Origin: Polyangium sp. 15x6
GTDB taxonomy: Bacteria; Myxococcota_A; Polyangia; Polyangiales; Polyangiaceae
Direction of reading: 5' to 3'
Assembly (NCBI RefSeq): GCF_029960785.1
Contig: NZ_JASBQE010000018.1
Location: forward strand, 97,612 to 161,611
Length of the DNA: 64,000 nucleotides
The notes beneath the pieces are model-generated. The model was not told where the DNA came from. It did no database searches and saw nothing but the letters and a program-made list of their open reading frames with translations. Position 1 is the first letter of the stretch. Every line of letters begins with the position of its first letter. Shown one piece after another: positions 8,808-18,709 of this stretch. The translations under genes were made by a program, and so were the position numbers.

Positions 8808-11281
8808 AGAAGCTCTCCGCCCTGGCCCTCGGGGGCCTCGCCCTCGCCGCGCTCACCACGTCCAGTGCTCCTCTCCACGCGCAGAGCGCGTACGTCCCCG
8901 CGCCGGGTCGCCCCGTCGCGGCCGGCGACGATGCGTCGAGCATTGCGGTAAACCCGGCGAACCTCGGGTTTTTGCCCGGCGCGGAGCTGCGCTGGACCAT
9001 GGCGCAGGCCGGCGCGGGCGCGGGCACGACGAACGGGCATGCCTTCGATCTCGGCCTGCCGCTCCTCGGTTTGTCCACGGGCCTGCGCGTCGACTTGCTC
9101 GACGTCGGCACGACCGCCGGCGCATCGGCCTCGCAACGGTGGCTGCGCTGGGCGCTCGCGACGAACCTCAGCGACACGTTCTCGATCGGCACCACGTTCG
9201 GCTGGTCCTACGCCGAGCGGCGCGACCTCGACGAGCAGTTCGGCGTGACGACGGGCCTCACGATCCGCCCGTTCACCTGGCTCTCGGCCGCCGCCGTCGC
9301 GCGCGACTGGACCACGAACGCCGATCGCCGGTACGACGTGGGCCTCGCGCTTCGACCCTTCTGGGGCCGCCGTTATGCCGAGCTCGGCCTCGAAGCCTCG
9401 ATCCATGAGCGCACCGGCGACGTCACGCCGCGCGCCACGCTCGGCCTCGACGTCCCGCGCGTCGGTCGCCTGCGCGGCGAAGTCTCCGTGCGTGACCTCG
9501 CCGCGAGCCCCGACGTCATGGCGATGGTCGGCCTCGACGTGAACCTCGCGATGCTCCAGGCCGGCGGCGGCGCGATCTTCGGCGGCGGCGACGTCGGCTA
9601 CTACGCGACCGCCGCGGTGCGCAGCTACCGCGAGCCGGGTTTGCCCTCTCTCAGGCGCGTCGCGCGCATCCGCATCGACGCCACGCCCGGCGTCCGCAAG
9701 CACGTCCAGCTCCTCCGACGCCTCTGGCGGCTCGCCGAGGATCGCCACGTCGACGGCGTCGTCCTCCAGATCCGCGCCGAGCCCGCGAGCTCGCTCGCGC
9801 ACGCCGAGGAGGTCGGCGACGCGATTCGCCTGCTCCGCGCGAGCGGCAAGAAGGTCCTTTGCCACCTCGAAGACGCGGGCGGCCGTTCGCTCCACGTCTG
9901 CTCGCAGGCCGATCGCATCGCCATGAATCCGGCCGGCGGCCTTCGCTTCGCGGGCCTCTCCTCGCAGTACATGTATTACGGCGGTGTCCTCGACAAACTC
10001 GGCGTCCGCGCCGACTTCGTCCGCGTCGCCGAGCACAAGCTCGCGGCCGAGCAGTTCACGCGCAAGGATTCCACCGAGATCGGGCGCCAGGACCACAAGG
10101 ACCTCCTGATGCAGCTCGAAGGCATCTACATGCACGACGTCGGCGGCGGCCGGCGGATGCCGCTCTCCACGCTGCGCAAGACCATCGCGAAGGGACCTTT
10201 CATCGCGACCGAGGCGCGTAGTGGCGGCCTCGTCGACGTCCTCGCGTACGACGACGAGATCGACGAGGCCGTCGAGGAAATGATGGGCGGCCGCGCGCGC
10301 ATCGTCGACGACGCCACGCCCTCGAATGCGCCCACCTGGTGGGGCACGCCTTCGAAGATCGCGGTCGTCTACCTCTCGGGCGACATGGTCGACGGCGAGA
10401 GCCAGACGATCCCGCTCGTCGGCATTCGCCTCGCCGGCTCGTACACCATCGCGAAGGCCCTCAAGCGCGCGCGCGAGGACGCGAGCGTCAAGGCCGTCGT
10501 CTTCCGCATCGAGACCGGCGGCGGCTCCTCCCTCGCGGCCGACGTCATCCTTCGCGAGGCGATCCTCACCGCGAAGGCCAAACCCTTCGTCGTCTCCATG
10601 GGCACGGCCGCGGCGAGCGGCGGCTACTACGCCTCCGTCGCGGGTGGCCCCATCTACGCGAACCGCGCCACGATCACCGGCTCGATCGGCATCTTCTACG
10701 GCAAGGTCGACCTCGTCGGCCTCCTCGGCAAGCTCGGCGTCGGCCTCGAACAGTTCCGCACGGCTCCCCGCGCCGACGCCGAGAGCCTCTATCGACCCTT
10801 CACCGAGGAAGAGCGTGCCGAGCTCGGCGTGAAGGTCAAACAGTTCTACGACCTCTTCATCGCGCGCGTCGCCGAGGGCCGCAAAATGAAGCCCGAGGAC
10901 GTCGACGCCGTCGCGCGTGGCCGCGTCTGGACCGGCCAGCAGGCGCTCGAACGCAAGCTCGTCGATCACATCGGCGGCCTCCGCGAGGCGCTCGACGACG
11001 TCCGTGAACGCGCCGATCTCCCGCACGATGCGCCGCTCGTCGAGTTCCCCGAGGACGACGACAACCTCCTCATCGCGCTCGCCAAGCTCGCGGGCATCGC
11101 CTCGGTTTTCCCGCAAGCGGGCGCCGTGCCGATCGTCATTCCTCCGGCATTGCTCGACCTCGCGCGAGGCCTCGCGCCCTTCATGGTCTACGACGGGACG
11201 AAGCCGCTCGCGCGCCTCGACCTCGTCGGCGACGTCTCCTTCGGCGGCGCTCCGGCGACCGTGGACGACGAGCTGCCGTGA
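8804..11281 (+). CDS. sppA: SppA-family (S49) peptidase with an N-terminal beta-barrel-like domain
   Basis: An 825-residue exported protein. A signal peptide ends near LHAQSAYV. Residues ~30-285 are rich in alternating hydrophobic/polar strands and begin DDASSIAVNPANLGFLPG, resembling outer-membrane barrel proteins. Two S49 ClpP-like domains follow: a first one (about residues 290-490) with SSQYMYYGGVLDKLGV and AEHKLAAEQF, and a second with TAAASGGYYASV, where the nucleophilic Ser is expected, and TGSIGIFYGKVDL. S49 enzymes degrade leftover signal peptides using a Ser-Lys dyad. Ordinary SppA is ~600 residues and inner-membrane anchored, so the added N-terminal part is unusual. Overlaps genes on both sides (ATGA, GTGA). 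Confidence 0.85.
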   Translation: MKKLSALALGGLALAALTTSSAPLHAQSAYVPAPGRPVAAGDDASSIAVNPANLGFLPGAELRWTMAQAGAGAGTTNGHAFDLGLPLLGLSTGLRVDLLDVGTTAGASASQRWLRWALATNLSDTFSIGTTFGWSYAERRDLDEQFGVTTGLTIRPFTWLSAAAVARDWTTNADRRYDVGLALRPFWGRRYAELGLEASIHERTGDVTPRATLGLDVPRVGRLRGEVSVRDLAASPDVMAMVGLDVNLAMLQAGGGAIFGGGDVGYYATAAVRSYREPGLPSLRRVARIRIDATPGVRKHVQLLRRLWRLAEDRHVDGVVLQIRAEPASSLAHAEEVGDAIRLLRASGKKVLCHLEDAGGRSLHVCSQADRIAMNPAGGLRFAGLSSQYMYYGGVLDKLGVRADFVRVAEHKLAAEQFTRKDSTEIGRQDHKDLLMQLEGIYMHDVGGGRRMPLSTLRKTIAKGPFIATEARSGGLVDVLAYDDEIDEAVEEMMGGRARIVDDATPSNAPTWWGTPSKIAVVYLSGDMVDGESQTIPLVGIRLAGSYTIAKALKRAREDASVKAVVFRIETGGGSSLAADVILREAILTAKAKPFVVSMGTAAASGGYYASVAGGPIYANRATITGSIGIFYGKVDLVGLLGKLGVGLEQFRTAPRADAESLYRPFTEEERAELGVKVKQFYDLFIARVAEGRKMKPEDVDAVARGRVWTGQQALERKLVDHIGGLREALDDVRERADLPHDAPLVEFPEDDDNLLIALAKLAGIASVFPQAGAVPIVIPPALLDLARGLAPFMVYDGTKPLARLDLVGDVSFGGAPATVDDELP

Positions 11282-12210
11282 CCGACGCCGCGCCTCCGCC
11301 CGTCCTCCACGCCGAGGACGCTCGCATCACGATCGACGACGTCGTCGCGATCGACCGCCTCACGGTCCGCGCGCGCGGCGAGCGCATCCTCTGCACCGGC
11401 GAGGCCGAGGCGCTCTTCGCCGCGCTCACGACCGTCCCGCTCCGCTCGCGCGCGCCCTCGCACGACGACGCGGCCATGCCGGGCGAAGCTTCGATCACCG
11501 CGGGCACCTTGCACGTCGCCGGCCTCGACGTCGCCACGCGCGCGCACCTCGACGTCGCGGGCATCGCCCCGCTCGACCCGCCTTTGCCCAAGGGCATGAC
11601 CGCGCACGACTACGTCACCTGGAGCGCGCGCCTCGCCGGTTTCTCTCCCCGCGCGGCGCGTGACCTCGCCGCCTCCGCACTCGAGCGCGTCGGCCTCTCG
11701 TCTTTCCTGCGCCGCCCGATCGACGCCTTCGAGCGCCCGCCGCGCCGCGCGCTCGTCCTCGCGCACGCGCTCGTCGCCGATCCTGCGATTCTCATCCTCG
11801 AAGCGCCGCTCGCCGGCCTCGACGGCCCGGCGGCGGGGTTCGTCATGAACGCCCTCGCGCGCGCGACCGACGGCCGCGGCGCCATTCTCTCGGCCGAGCG
11901 CCTCGATCCGGGCACGCCGGAGGGCGACCTTGCGCGCGGGGCGACCGACGTCCTCGTCTTCGCGGGCGGCGCGCTCGTGCTCGAAGGCGCGCCCGAGGCT
12001 CTTTTTGCGGGCGTCCGCGTCTATGGCGTCACGATCCGCGGGAACCCGGGGCCCTTCCGCGAAGAATTGCTGGCGCGCGGAATCGAGGTCACCGGGGGGC
12101 CATTACGGATGAGCGTACGGCTTTCCCCGGATGCCTCGACGAAAGACATCGTCGCGGCGGCGAGCAAGGCGCGGGCGCCGCTCGTGGAGATGTTCCCGAT
12201 CGTGGGCTAA
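11278..12210 (+). CDS. degenerate ABC-ATPase-like protein lacking Walker A
   Basis: A 310-residue protein with the outline of an ABC transporter ATPase. The region ALVADPAILILEAPLAGLDGP matches a Walker B plus D-loop, and AGGALVLEGAPEALFA matches the post-H-loop strand. The place where the P-loop should be reads GERILCTGEAEALFAAL, with no GxxGxGK[ST]. The Walker B Asp-Glu pair reads Glu-Ala, and the H-loop His is absent (GAILSAERLD). It is therefore unlikely to hydrolyse ATP. It may act as a structural or regulatory partner of SppA, whose stop it overlaps (GTGA), or be a decaying gene under weak selection. Confidence 0.65.
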   Translation: MTDAAPPPVLHAEDARITIDDVVAIDRLTVRARGERILCTGEAEALFAALTTVPLRSRAPSHDDAAMPGEASITAGTLHVAGLDVATRAHLDVAGIAPLDPPLPKGMTAHDYVTWSARLAGFSPRAARDLAASALERVGLSSFLRRPIDAFERPPRRALVLAHALVADPAILILEAPLAGLDGPAAGFVMNALARATDGRGAILSAERLDPGTPEGDLARGATDVLVFAGGALVLEGAPEALFAGVRVYGVTIRGNPGPFREELLARGIEVTGGPLRMSVRLSPDASTKDIVAAASKARAPLVEMFPIVG

Positions 12211-12237
12211 GATCTGCCCTCGGGGGAGGGTGGATCC

Positions 12238-15200
12238 ATGGATCGGGACGATGTAGCGCTTTTTGCGGGCACGCTGCCGGGGGCATCGGCGTCCGAGGAG
12301 CTTTCGCCGCTCGTGGAGCGGCTCTTGCCTGGGAACGAGGGCGCGCGGGAGCTCGAGGTCCTCTCCGACGAGCTCGTCCAGGCCTGGGCGCAGCGGGAGG
12401 GGTTCGACCCCCAGGCCCATTACATCGTCAAGGCGCACCCCACCCATTCCGACGTTTATTCCGTGTCGCTCTACGAGGTCGAGGCCATTCGCCACTGGTC
12501 GACGCCCGAGCTCGTCAAGCTCCTCCGCCTCGTCCCCGCCCTCTTCGCCCGGTATTACCCCGAATCTCCCGAGGCCCGCGCCCTCCTCCCTGGCTACGAT
12601 GGATTCGACTTCCACGCCTTCGCGCGCCTTTATCGCGACAAAGTCGCCCGCGACTTCGAGCACGTCAGCCTGCTCGGTTTTCCCCCGGACGCGCTCCGGC
12701 AAAAAGACGCCCGCGGCGACATTCGCCTCGCCGATCTCTTCGTGCCCACGCGGTTCATCACCGACGATCGCGACCAGAAAAAGCCCACGCTCGCGCAGCT
12801 CCTCGATCGTGGCCGTTCGGCCCTCATCCTCGGCGATCCGGGCATGGGCAAGACCACGCTCCTCGCGTTCCTCTCGCTTTTGCATTCGGATCCCAGTGTC
12901 ACCCTCGAAGGTCACCGCGCCTCGCCCCGGCGTGTTCCTTTTTTCGTTTCCTTGCGCGAATATGCCGCCGAATCGCACAAAACCGAGCTTTCCCTGGTCG
13001 ACTTCCTGACTGCGCGTGCCCGCTCGGACCATTCCCTCCCGAATGCCCACGCCGCGTTTTTCGATGCCACCTTGCGCATGGGCGAGGCCATCGTCCTGCT
13101 CGACGGCCTCGACGAAGTCGGCTCTTCCACCACCCGGAGTCGCGTCGCCAAGGCCGTCCGCGAATTCCGCGCCGCCTACCCCCGTTGCCCCGTCTGGGTC
13201 ACCTCCCGCATTCACGGCTACACCGCCGACATCGCGCTCCCTCGCAACGAATTCGAGCACCTCCGGATCGGACCGCTCGCCGACGAGGACATCGACCATT
13301 TCATCAAGCGCTGGTACCGCGTCCAGATCCCGGACAACGATCGCCGTCGCGAAGAACAACAAAACTCCCTCCGCCGCGCCGTCTTCCGCACCTCGCAGGT
13401 CCGCGCCCTCGCCACGAACCCGCTCCTCCTCACGCTGATGGCCTTCGTCCACCGCTTCCTCGGCCATTTGCCCCAGGAGCGCGGCGAGCTCTACGAAAAA
13501 TGCGTCGACATGCTCCTCCGCACCTGGCTCGATGCCAAGGAGCGCCCGGAAAAACACGCCTTCGAGCGCCGCGCCCTCCCCACGGAGCTGCCGCGCGCGT
13601 ACCTGGAAAAACTCGCCCTCCACGTCCAATCCCGTGCGCTCAGCGACCCCTACGGCGTCCGCGGCCTCTTCTCCCGCGACGACGCCCTCGATTTCCTCAC
13701 CCAGCTCCACCGCGAGCGCGCCGAGGACGAGGAGCGCGACCTCTCCCACGAGATCGCCCACGCCGAAATGCGCGATTTCATCGATTTCGCTTGCGACCGC
13801 GTCGGCCTGCTCGTCGACCGCGGCGGCGGCAAGCTCTCCTTTTTGCACCTCACGCTCCAGGAATACCTCGCCGCGTATGCCGGCAGCTTCGACGTCGACC
13901 ACGAGGACGAGGGCCGGTTCGTCCGGGAACACCTCGGCGACGGCGCCTGGGAAGAGGTGCTCCTCCTCCGGTGGTACGTCCTCGCGAGGAAACGCGGCGA
14001 ACGCCGCCGCAAGCTCGTCCGCGACCTCCTCGGCGAAATCGTCGACGAGCTGACCAAGACGCCCGAGCATCCGGGCTGGCTCACCCTCGGCCGCGCCATT
14101 CGTGACGGCCTCGTCTCCCGCGAGCGCGACCGGCGCGTCATTCTCTCCGTCATCCTCTCCCGCTGGGCCCAAAAGCCCGCCTTCTCGGGCGACATCTTCC
14201 TCGTCCTCGACGACATCTGCGAGTTCGGCGATTCCGATCTCCGGAGCGAGCTCCGCGCCGCCTGCGCCGACCTCCAGGAAAAAGGGTCCGCCGCGGAAGC
14301 CCTCGCCGCCCTCCACCTCGAAGGCAAGCTCCTCGGCGACCTCCCCGGCGCGGCCGATCGCATTCGCGCCCGCCTCGACCTCGCCGAGCTCTTGCCCGAC
14401 CTCGTGGTGTTCCGCGACGAACCCGCGCTCGGCACCATCCTCGACGAACGTTCCACCGTGGACCATTGGGCCACGGCGCTCACCGCGCTCGGCGGCACGG
14501 CCGTTTATCGCACCACGCTCGGCTGGCTCACCGGCCTCTCCGAGGCCCCCGTCCCCTCCGAGGCCCCGTTCCTCGGCGCCGCGCGCTGGCTCCGCGACCG
14601 CATTCGCTCCGAGATCGGCTCCCGCCTCGCCTACACCGAGCATTACCCCGAGCGCGTCCATTTCCTCCTGCAATCGCCCTACGGCTGGCGTCTCTCCGAC
14701 TGGACCCATACCCTCACGTCGCCGCTCGCCTTCCGCAAGATCCCGCAGCCCCTCTCGGCGCTCCCGCAGCCCGCGCCGATCACCACGACCCTCCGCCACC
14801 CGAAGCTCGCCCGCGACCGCATGGGCGACGCCGACCTCGTCGAGGTCCCCATCATCGAGCGAATGGTCCGATTCAACCAGGACGCGCTCGCCGCCTTCCC
14901 CCAGGGCGAGCCCATTCCCGAGGACGCCGTCCACCGCATCGCCACGGCGTTCGTCCGGAGCGTCGTTCGCACGTTCGCCTGGAGTTTTCCGCGCTCCTTC
15001 ACCGGCAACCCGAAACCCACGTTCGTCCGCGAATTCGTCCAGTCCCTCGGCCGCGACCTCCGCAGCGACATTCTCCGCTCCTTCGGCCGCGCGTTCGCGC
15101 AGAACTTCGTGCGTGATTTCTTCCGCACGCTCGGCCGCGCCTTCCTGCGCTCCTTCGGCCCGACCCTCGGCCGCGACTTCGTGCGCGACCTCGTCCCCGC

Positions 15201-16908
15201 GCCCGAGCGCCGCCGTTATGCCTCGCTCCTCGGAGACGCGGACGCATCGGCCGACGCGCTCGACTGGGAAGCCCGCTGGGATCAAGCCCTCGGCGAGGAG
15301 GCGCACGTCGCCCGCGTGATCGAGCAGGACGATTTCTGGTGGCTCATCTACATCCACCGCCCGAGGCTCGGCATTCACGCCGAGGCCCGCCCGCCGAATT
15401 TGACGTTCGACCTGAAAAACCCGCTCGCCCTGCCCGTGCTCCTCGCCGACGTGGGCACCCTCGCGGCGAACGAGTGGCTCTTTGCCTTGAGCCGGCACCT
15501 CCACGTCCACCCGTCCGATGAAAAATCCTCGGACGAGGCCTGGGAGACGTGGCTCGATCAGAACCCCGTCGATGCTTTCTGGGTCGCATTCGCCTGGGAC
15601 GAGCACGCCAAGCTCATTCGCCGGCACCACGGCCGCCTCGACGGCCCGCTCGGCGCGCTCGCCCTCGCTCACGCCGATTACGCGTCCCTCATGACGGGCT
15701 TCGACCTCGTGGCCACCTGTCCCACGTGGAAATCGTTGCTCGACGAAGCCGGCCCCGAAAAGGTCGCCGCCCTCCGCGTCCTCGGAGCCACGCCCGCGCC
15801 TGCCGCCGCGTCCGCGCCTGCGCCCGCTGCCGCTTCCGCTCCCGCAACCGCCTCCGTCTCCGCCTCCGCTCCCGCGCCCGAAGCCGCGCCGCTCTTCACG
15901 TGGCTCCACCTCTCCGACCTGCATTTTGGCCTCCCGGGCGCCGGCGACCGCCACAACCAATCGCAGATCCTCTCGATCCTCCGCGACGATCTCGCAGACC
16001 TCACCGGGAAAAACCTCCCGCGCCCCGACGCCATCCTCGTCACCGGCGACATCGCCTGGAGCGGCAAGCCCGATCAATACGCCGAAGCCTCGAAATGGCT
16101 GCTCGACGTCGCCCAGCGCCTCGGCCTCGCCAAGGACCGCATCTTCGTCGTCCCCGGCAACCACGACGTCGACCGCGGCATCGACGCCGATCGCAATGTA
16201 AAGCGCCTCCTCCGCGGACTCCGCGGCGGCGACGACGACCTCGACGACGCCCTCGAAAACCCCGACGACCTCGACCTCCTCCGCCGCCGCCAGGCCGCCT
16301 ACCTCGATTTCGCCGCCGCCTTCGCCCCCGCCTGCCGTGACCTTTTCTGGTCGAGCACCGAGACCACCCGCGAAGGTTTGTCCCTACGACTCATTGGCGC
16401 CAACACCTCGCTCCTCGCCGCCGGCGACGACGACGCCCGCAAGTTACGCCTCGGCCAGCGCCAGCGCGCGCTCCTCAATGACGCCGCCCGCGAGCGCGAA
16501 CTCGTCCTCGTCCTCGGCCATCACCCGCTCGAAGACGATTGGCTCGCCGAGCAGCGCGACCTCGCTCGATTCCTCGGCAGCCGCGCCCACGCCTATCTCG
16601 CCGGCCACGTCCACGACGCCAAGAGCGAGCGCATCGTCACGGGCGGCGGCGCCGACGCGCTCCGCATCATCGCGGGCGCGGTTTATGGCGGACGCGAGCG
16701 CGACATCCCCCACGGCCACGCTTACAGCGTCACGTCCATCCACCGCGCCCCGAGCGGCGCCGTCCTCCGCGTCCACCCGCGCCGTTTTTCCTTCAAGAAC
16801 TACGACTTCCGGCAGGACATCGACAGCACGGACGAGGGCCGCTCCTATGCCGAGCACCCGCTCGCCCGATTGTCGCTCCCCCCCGCGGGCGGGCGCTTCG
16901 TCCGTTGA
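12238..16908 (+). CDS. NACHT-type STAND NTPase fused to a calcineurin-like metallophosphoesterase
   Basis: A 1556-residue protein starting at an ATG after GGGGAGGGTGG. Parts in order: an N-terminal ~150-residue helical region of unknown type; a NACHT NTPase with Walker A GDPGMGKTT (199-207) and Walker B LLDGLDEVG (D289-E293), then VWVTSRI and a helical lid ending in HLTLQEYLAAYAG; a long helical sensor-like region; Arg/Phe-rich amphipathic repeats (~902-990); an Ala/Pro linker (~1186-1220); and a C-terminal metallophosphoesterase with all metal motifs: D1227/H1229 (HLSDLHFG), D1271 (GDIAWSG), N1308-H1309-D1310 (GNHD), H1428 (GHHP), H1457/H1459 (GHVHD). NACHT STAND proteins in bacteria are often phage sensors joined to a nuclease or other effector; here the effector would be a phosphoesterase acting on nucleic acid, nucleotide or phosphoprotein. 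Function is inferred. No partner gene adjoins it. Confidence 0.85.
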   Translation: MDRDDVALFAGTLPGASASEELSPLVERLLPGNEGARELEVLSDELVQAWAQREGFDPQAHYIVKAHPTHSDVYSVSLYEVEAIRHWSTPELVKLLRLVPALFARYYPESPEARALLPGYDGFDFHAFARLYRDKVARDFEHVSLLGFPPDALRQKDARGDIRLADLFVPTRFITDDRDQKKPTLAQLLDRGRSALILGDPGMGKTTLLAFLSLLHSDPSVTLEGHRASPRRVPFFVSLREYAAESHKTELSLVDFLTARARSDHSLPNAHAAFFDATLRMGEAIVLLDGLDEVGSSTTRSRVAKAVREFRAAYPRCPVWVTSRIHGYTADIALPRNEFEHLRIGPLADEDIDHFIKRWYRVQIPDNDRRREEQQNSLRRAVFRTSQVRALATNPLLLTLMAFVHRFLGHLPQERGELYEKCVDMLLRTWLDAKERPEKHAFERRALPTELPRAYLEKLALHVQSRALSDPYGVRGLFSRDDALDFLTQLHRERAEDEERDLSHEIAHAEMRDFIDFACDRVGLLVDRGGGKLSFLHLTLQEYLAAYAGSFDVDHEDEGRFVREHLGDGAWEEVLLLRWYVLARKRGERRRKLVRDLLGEIVDELTKTPEHPGWLTLGRAIRDGLVSRERDRRVILSVILSRWAQKPAFSGDIFLVLDDICEFGDSDLRSELRAACADLQEKGSAAEALAALHLEGKLLGDLPGAADRIRARLDLAELLPDLVVFRDEPALGTILDERSTVDHWATALTALGGTAVYRTTLGWLTGLSEAPVPSEAPFLGAARWLRDRIRSEIGSRLAYTEHYPERVHFLLQSPYGWRLSDWTHTLTSPLAFRKIPQPLSALPQPAPITTTLRHPKLARDRMGDADLVEVPIIERMVRFNQDALAAFPQGEPIPEDAVHRIATAFVRSVVRTFAWSFPRSFTGNPKPTFVREFVQSLGRDLRSDILRSFGRAFAQNFVRDFFRTLGRAFLRSFGPTLGRDFVRDLVPAPERRRYASLLGDADASADALDWEARWDQALGEEAHVARVIEQDDFWWLIYIHRPRLGIHAEARPPNLTFDLKNPLALPVLLADVGTLAANEWLFALSRHLHVHPSDEKSSDEAWETWLDQNPVDAFWVAFAWDEHAKLIRRHHGRLDGPLGALALAHADYASLMTGFDLVATCPTWKSLLDEAGPEKVAALRVLGATPAPAAASAPAPAAASAPATASVSASAPAPEAAPLFTWLHLSDLHFGLPGAGDRHNQSQILSILRDDLADLTGKNLPRPDAILVTGDIAWSGKPDQYAEASKWLLDVAQRLGLAKDRIFVVPGNHDVDRGIDADRNVKRLLRGLRGGDDDLDDALENPDDLDLLRRRQAAYLDFAAAFAPACRDLFWSSTETTREGLSLRLIGANTSLLAAGDDDARKLRLGQRQRALLNDAARERELVLVLGHHPLEDDWLAEQRDLARFLGSRAHAYLAGHVHDAKSERIVTGGGADALRIIAGAVYGGRERDIPHGHAYSVTSIHRAPSGAVLRVHPRRFSFKNYDFRQDIDSTDEGRSYAEHPLARLSLPPAGGRFVR
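14941..15207 (+). repeat. Arg/Phe amphipathic repeat segment within the NACHT protein
   Basis: Codes for residues ~902-990 of the NACHT-phosphoesterase protein. The chain repeats short units such as RSFGRAF, RTLGRAF, RSFGPTLGRDF and FVRDF, with Arg and Phe/Leu recurring about every four residues. This predicts a long amphipathic, strongly basic helix or solenoid. It lies between the sensor-like region and the linker to the phosphoesterase. Confidence 0.6.
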
Positions 16909-17131
16909 GCCCCTTGATCCGGAGGAGCAGCCCCAGGCTCTTGCCCTTGCCCGTGAGCGTCAGCTTCTCCTTGTCCTCCCTGGTCGCGATCTCCACGTTT
17001 GGCAGCGTGAAAGCCGGCACAGGAGGCCGAGGAGGTTCACAACGCACTGGTGTCCGGGACGCGGACGCTTTACACACAAAGCGAATCTTCTCCTGGCTTG
17101 CCGAGGCCAACGATCGTAAGCGACGGTCCGG

Positions 17132-18709
17132 ATGACGCTCAAGGAGAACATCGGGAAGGACCACCTGCGCTACGACGCGGCCGCCGGGCTGGTCGTCTTT
17201 CTGGTCGCGCTTCCGCTCTGCCTCGGCATCGCGCTCGCGTCCGGCGCGCCGCTGCTCGCCGGCCTCGTCGCGGGCGTCGTCGGCGGCATCGTCGTCGGCT
17301 TCCTCTCGGGCTCGGACGTCAGCGTGAGCGGCCCGGCCGCGGGCCTCACGGTCATCGTCGCGACCGCGATTCACTCGCTCGGCTATCAGGCCTTCCTCGC
17401 CGCCGTCATCGTCGGCGGCGTCCTGCAGATCGCCTTCGGCTCCCTCCGCCTCGGCGCGATCGCCGACTACGTCCCGACGGCCGTCATCAAAGGCATGCTC
17501 GCGGCGATCGGCATCGTCATCGTCCTGAAGCAGATCCCGCACGCCCTCGGCCGGGACCTCGACTTCGAGCTGGACATGAGCTTCATCGAGCCCGACGGCA
17601 AGGAGAACACCCTCTCCGCCATCGTGAGGTCGCTGCTCAGCGCGAGCGGCGGCGCCGTGGTCATCTCGCTCGTCTCGCTCTTCATCCTGCTCACCTGGGA
17701 CAAACTCGTCGTCCCGCGCGCAAAAATCTTCAAGCTCATTCCCGCGCCGCTCGTCGTCGTCGTCGTGGGCACCCTGATCAACGAGGCGTTTCGCCTCGGC
17801 ACGAACGGGTATCACCTGAAGGGCGAGGACGGGCACCTGGTCTCGCTCCCGATCCTCCGCTCGCCCACGGACATCGTCGGCGAGCTGCCGCGCCCGCTCT
17901 GGGCCGCCTTCAAGGATCAACGCGTCTACATCACGGGCGTGACCCTCGCCGCGGTCGCGAGCCTCGAATCGCTCCTCGCCCTCGAAGCCGGGCAAAGGCT
18001 CGACCCGTTCAAGCGGATCGCCCTGCCGAACCGCGAGCTCATCGCGCAGGGCCTCGGCAACATCACCTCGGGCCTGCTCGGCGGCTTGCCCGTCACGTCC
18101 GTCGTCGTCCGCACGAGCGCGAACGTCTATGCCGGAGGCCGCACGCGCTGGTCGACGATCTTCCACGCCTTCCTCTTGCTCGCGGCGGTCCTCTTCCTCG
18201 GCCGCGTGCTCAATCACGTCCCGCTCGCCGCGCTCGCCGCGATCCTCATCGTCATCGGCTCGAAGCTCGCGCCGCGGTCGCTCTTCCAGCAGATGTGGCG
18301 CGAGGGCCTCGGCGCGTTCGTGCCGTTCACCGTGACGATCCTGGCGATCGTCTTCACGGATCTGCTGAAGGGCGTCCTCATCGGCCTCGCGATCGGCGTC
18401 TTCTTCGTCATCCGCACGAACTCGCACGCGGCGATGATCGTGGTCTCGCAGGACAACTACGCGCTGCTCCGCTTCAACAAGGACATCAGCTTCGTGCACA
18501 AGGCCGAGCTCAAGGAGAAGCTCGCGGCGATCCCCGAGGGCACGACGCTCATCGTCGACGGCACGCGCGCCCTGCACATCGATCGCGACGCGTTCGAGGT
18601 GCTCGACGATTTCGTCGAAAACGCGAAGTTCAAGGACATCAAGGTCGAATTCAAGAACCTGCGTGGAAAGCGCCCCGACGGGGAGCTCGTGGCGGAGAGG
18701 GAATCCTGA
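17132..18709 (+). CDS. SulP-family anion transporter with STAS domain
   Basis: A 525-residue inner-membrane transporter with about ten to twelve hydrophobic segments. The SulP signature [22 protein letters not shown] is near residue 20, followed by [11 protein letters not shown]; a C-terminal STAS domain (about 425-510) contains [17 protein letters not shown]. The neighbour is a beta-carbonic anhydrase whose ATG overlaps this stop, so the likely substrate is bicarbonate, with the pair acting in inorganic carbon or pH handling. SulP proteins also carry sulfate, so the substrate is inferred from context. Confidence 0.9.
   Translation: MTLKENIGKDHLRYDAAAGLVVFLVALPLCLGIALASGAPLLAGLVAGVVGGIVVGFLSGSDVSVSGPAAGLTVIVATAIHSLGYQAFLAAVIVGGVLQIAFGSLRLGAIADYVPTAVIKGMLAAIGIVIVLKQIPHALGRDLDFELDMSFIEPDGKENTLSAIVRSLLSASGGAVVISLVSLFILLTWDKLVVPRAKIFKLIPAPLVVVVVGTLINEAFRLGTNGYHLKGEDGHLVSLPILRSPTDIVGELPRPLWAAFKDQRVYITGVTLAAVASLESLLALEAGQRLDPFKRIALPNRELIAQGLGNITSGLLGGLPVTSVVVRTSANVYAGGRTRWSTIFHAFLLLAAVLFLGRVLNHVPLAALAAILIVIGSKLAPRSLFQQMWREGLGAFVPFTVTILAIVFTDLLKGVLIGLAIGVFFVIRTNSHAAMIVVSQDNYALLRFNKDISFVHKAELKEKLAAIPEGTTLIVDGTRALHIDRDAFEVLDDFVENAKFKDIKVEFKNLRGKRPDGELVAERES

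Noticed and set aside
12103..16164. Very long open frame (1353 codons) on the strand opposite the NACHT gene
   Set aside because: It is a GC-rich shadow: repetitive Glu/Gly/Val/Ala composition, no motif, and it exactly mirrors the coding frame of a gene with strong domains.
16793..18577. 594-codon open frame opposite the SulP gene
   Set aside because: Arg/Asp/Glu-rich shadow of the transporter gene. The part over 16909-17100 has a more natural composition but no start or motif to support a gene.
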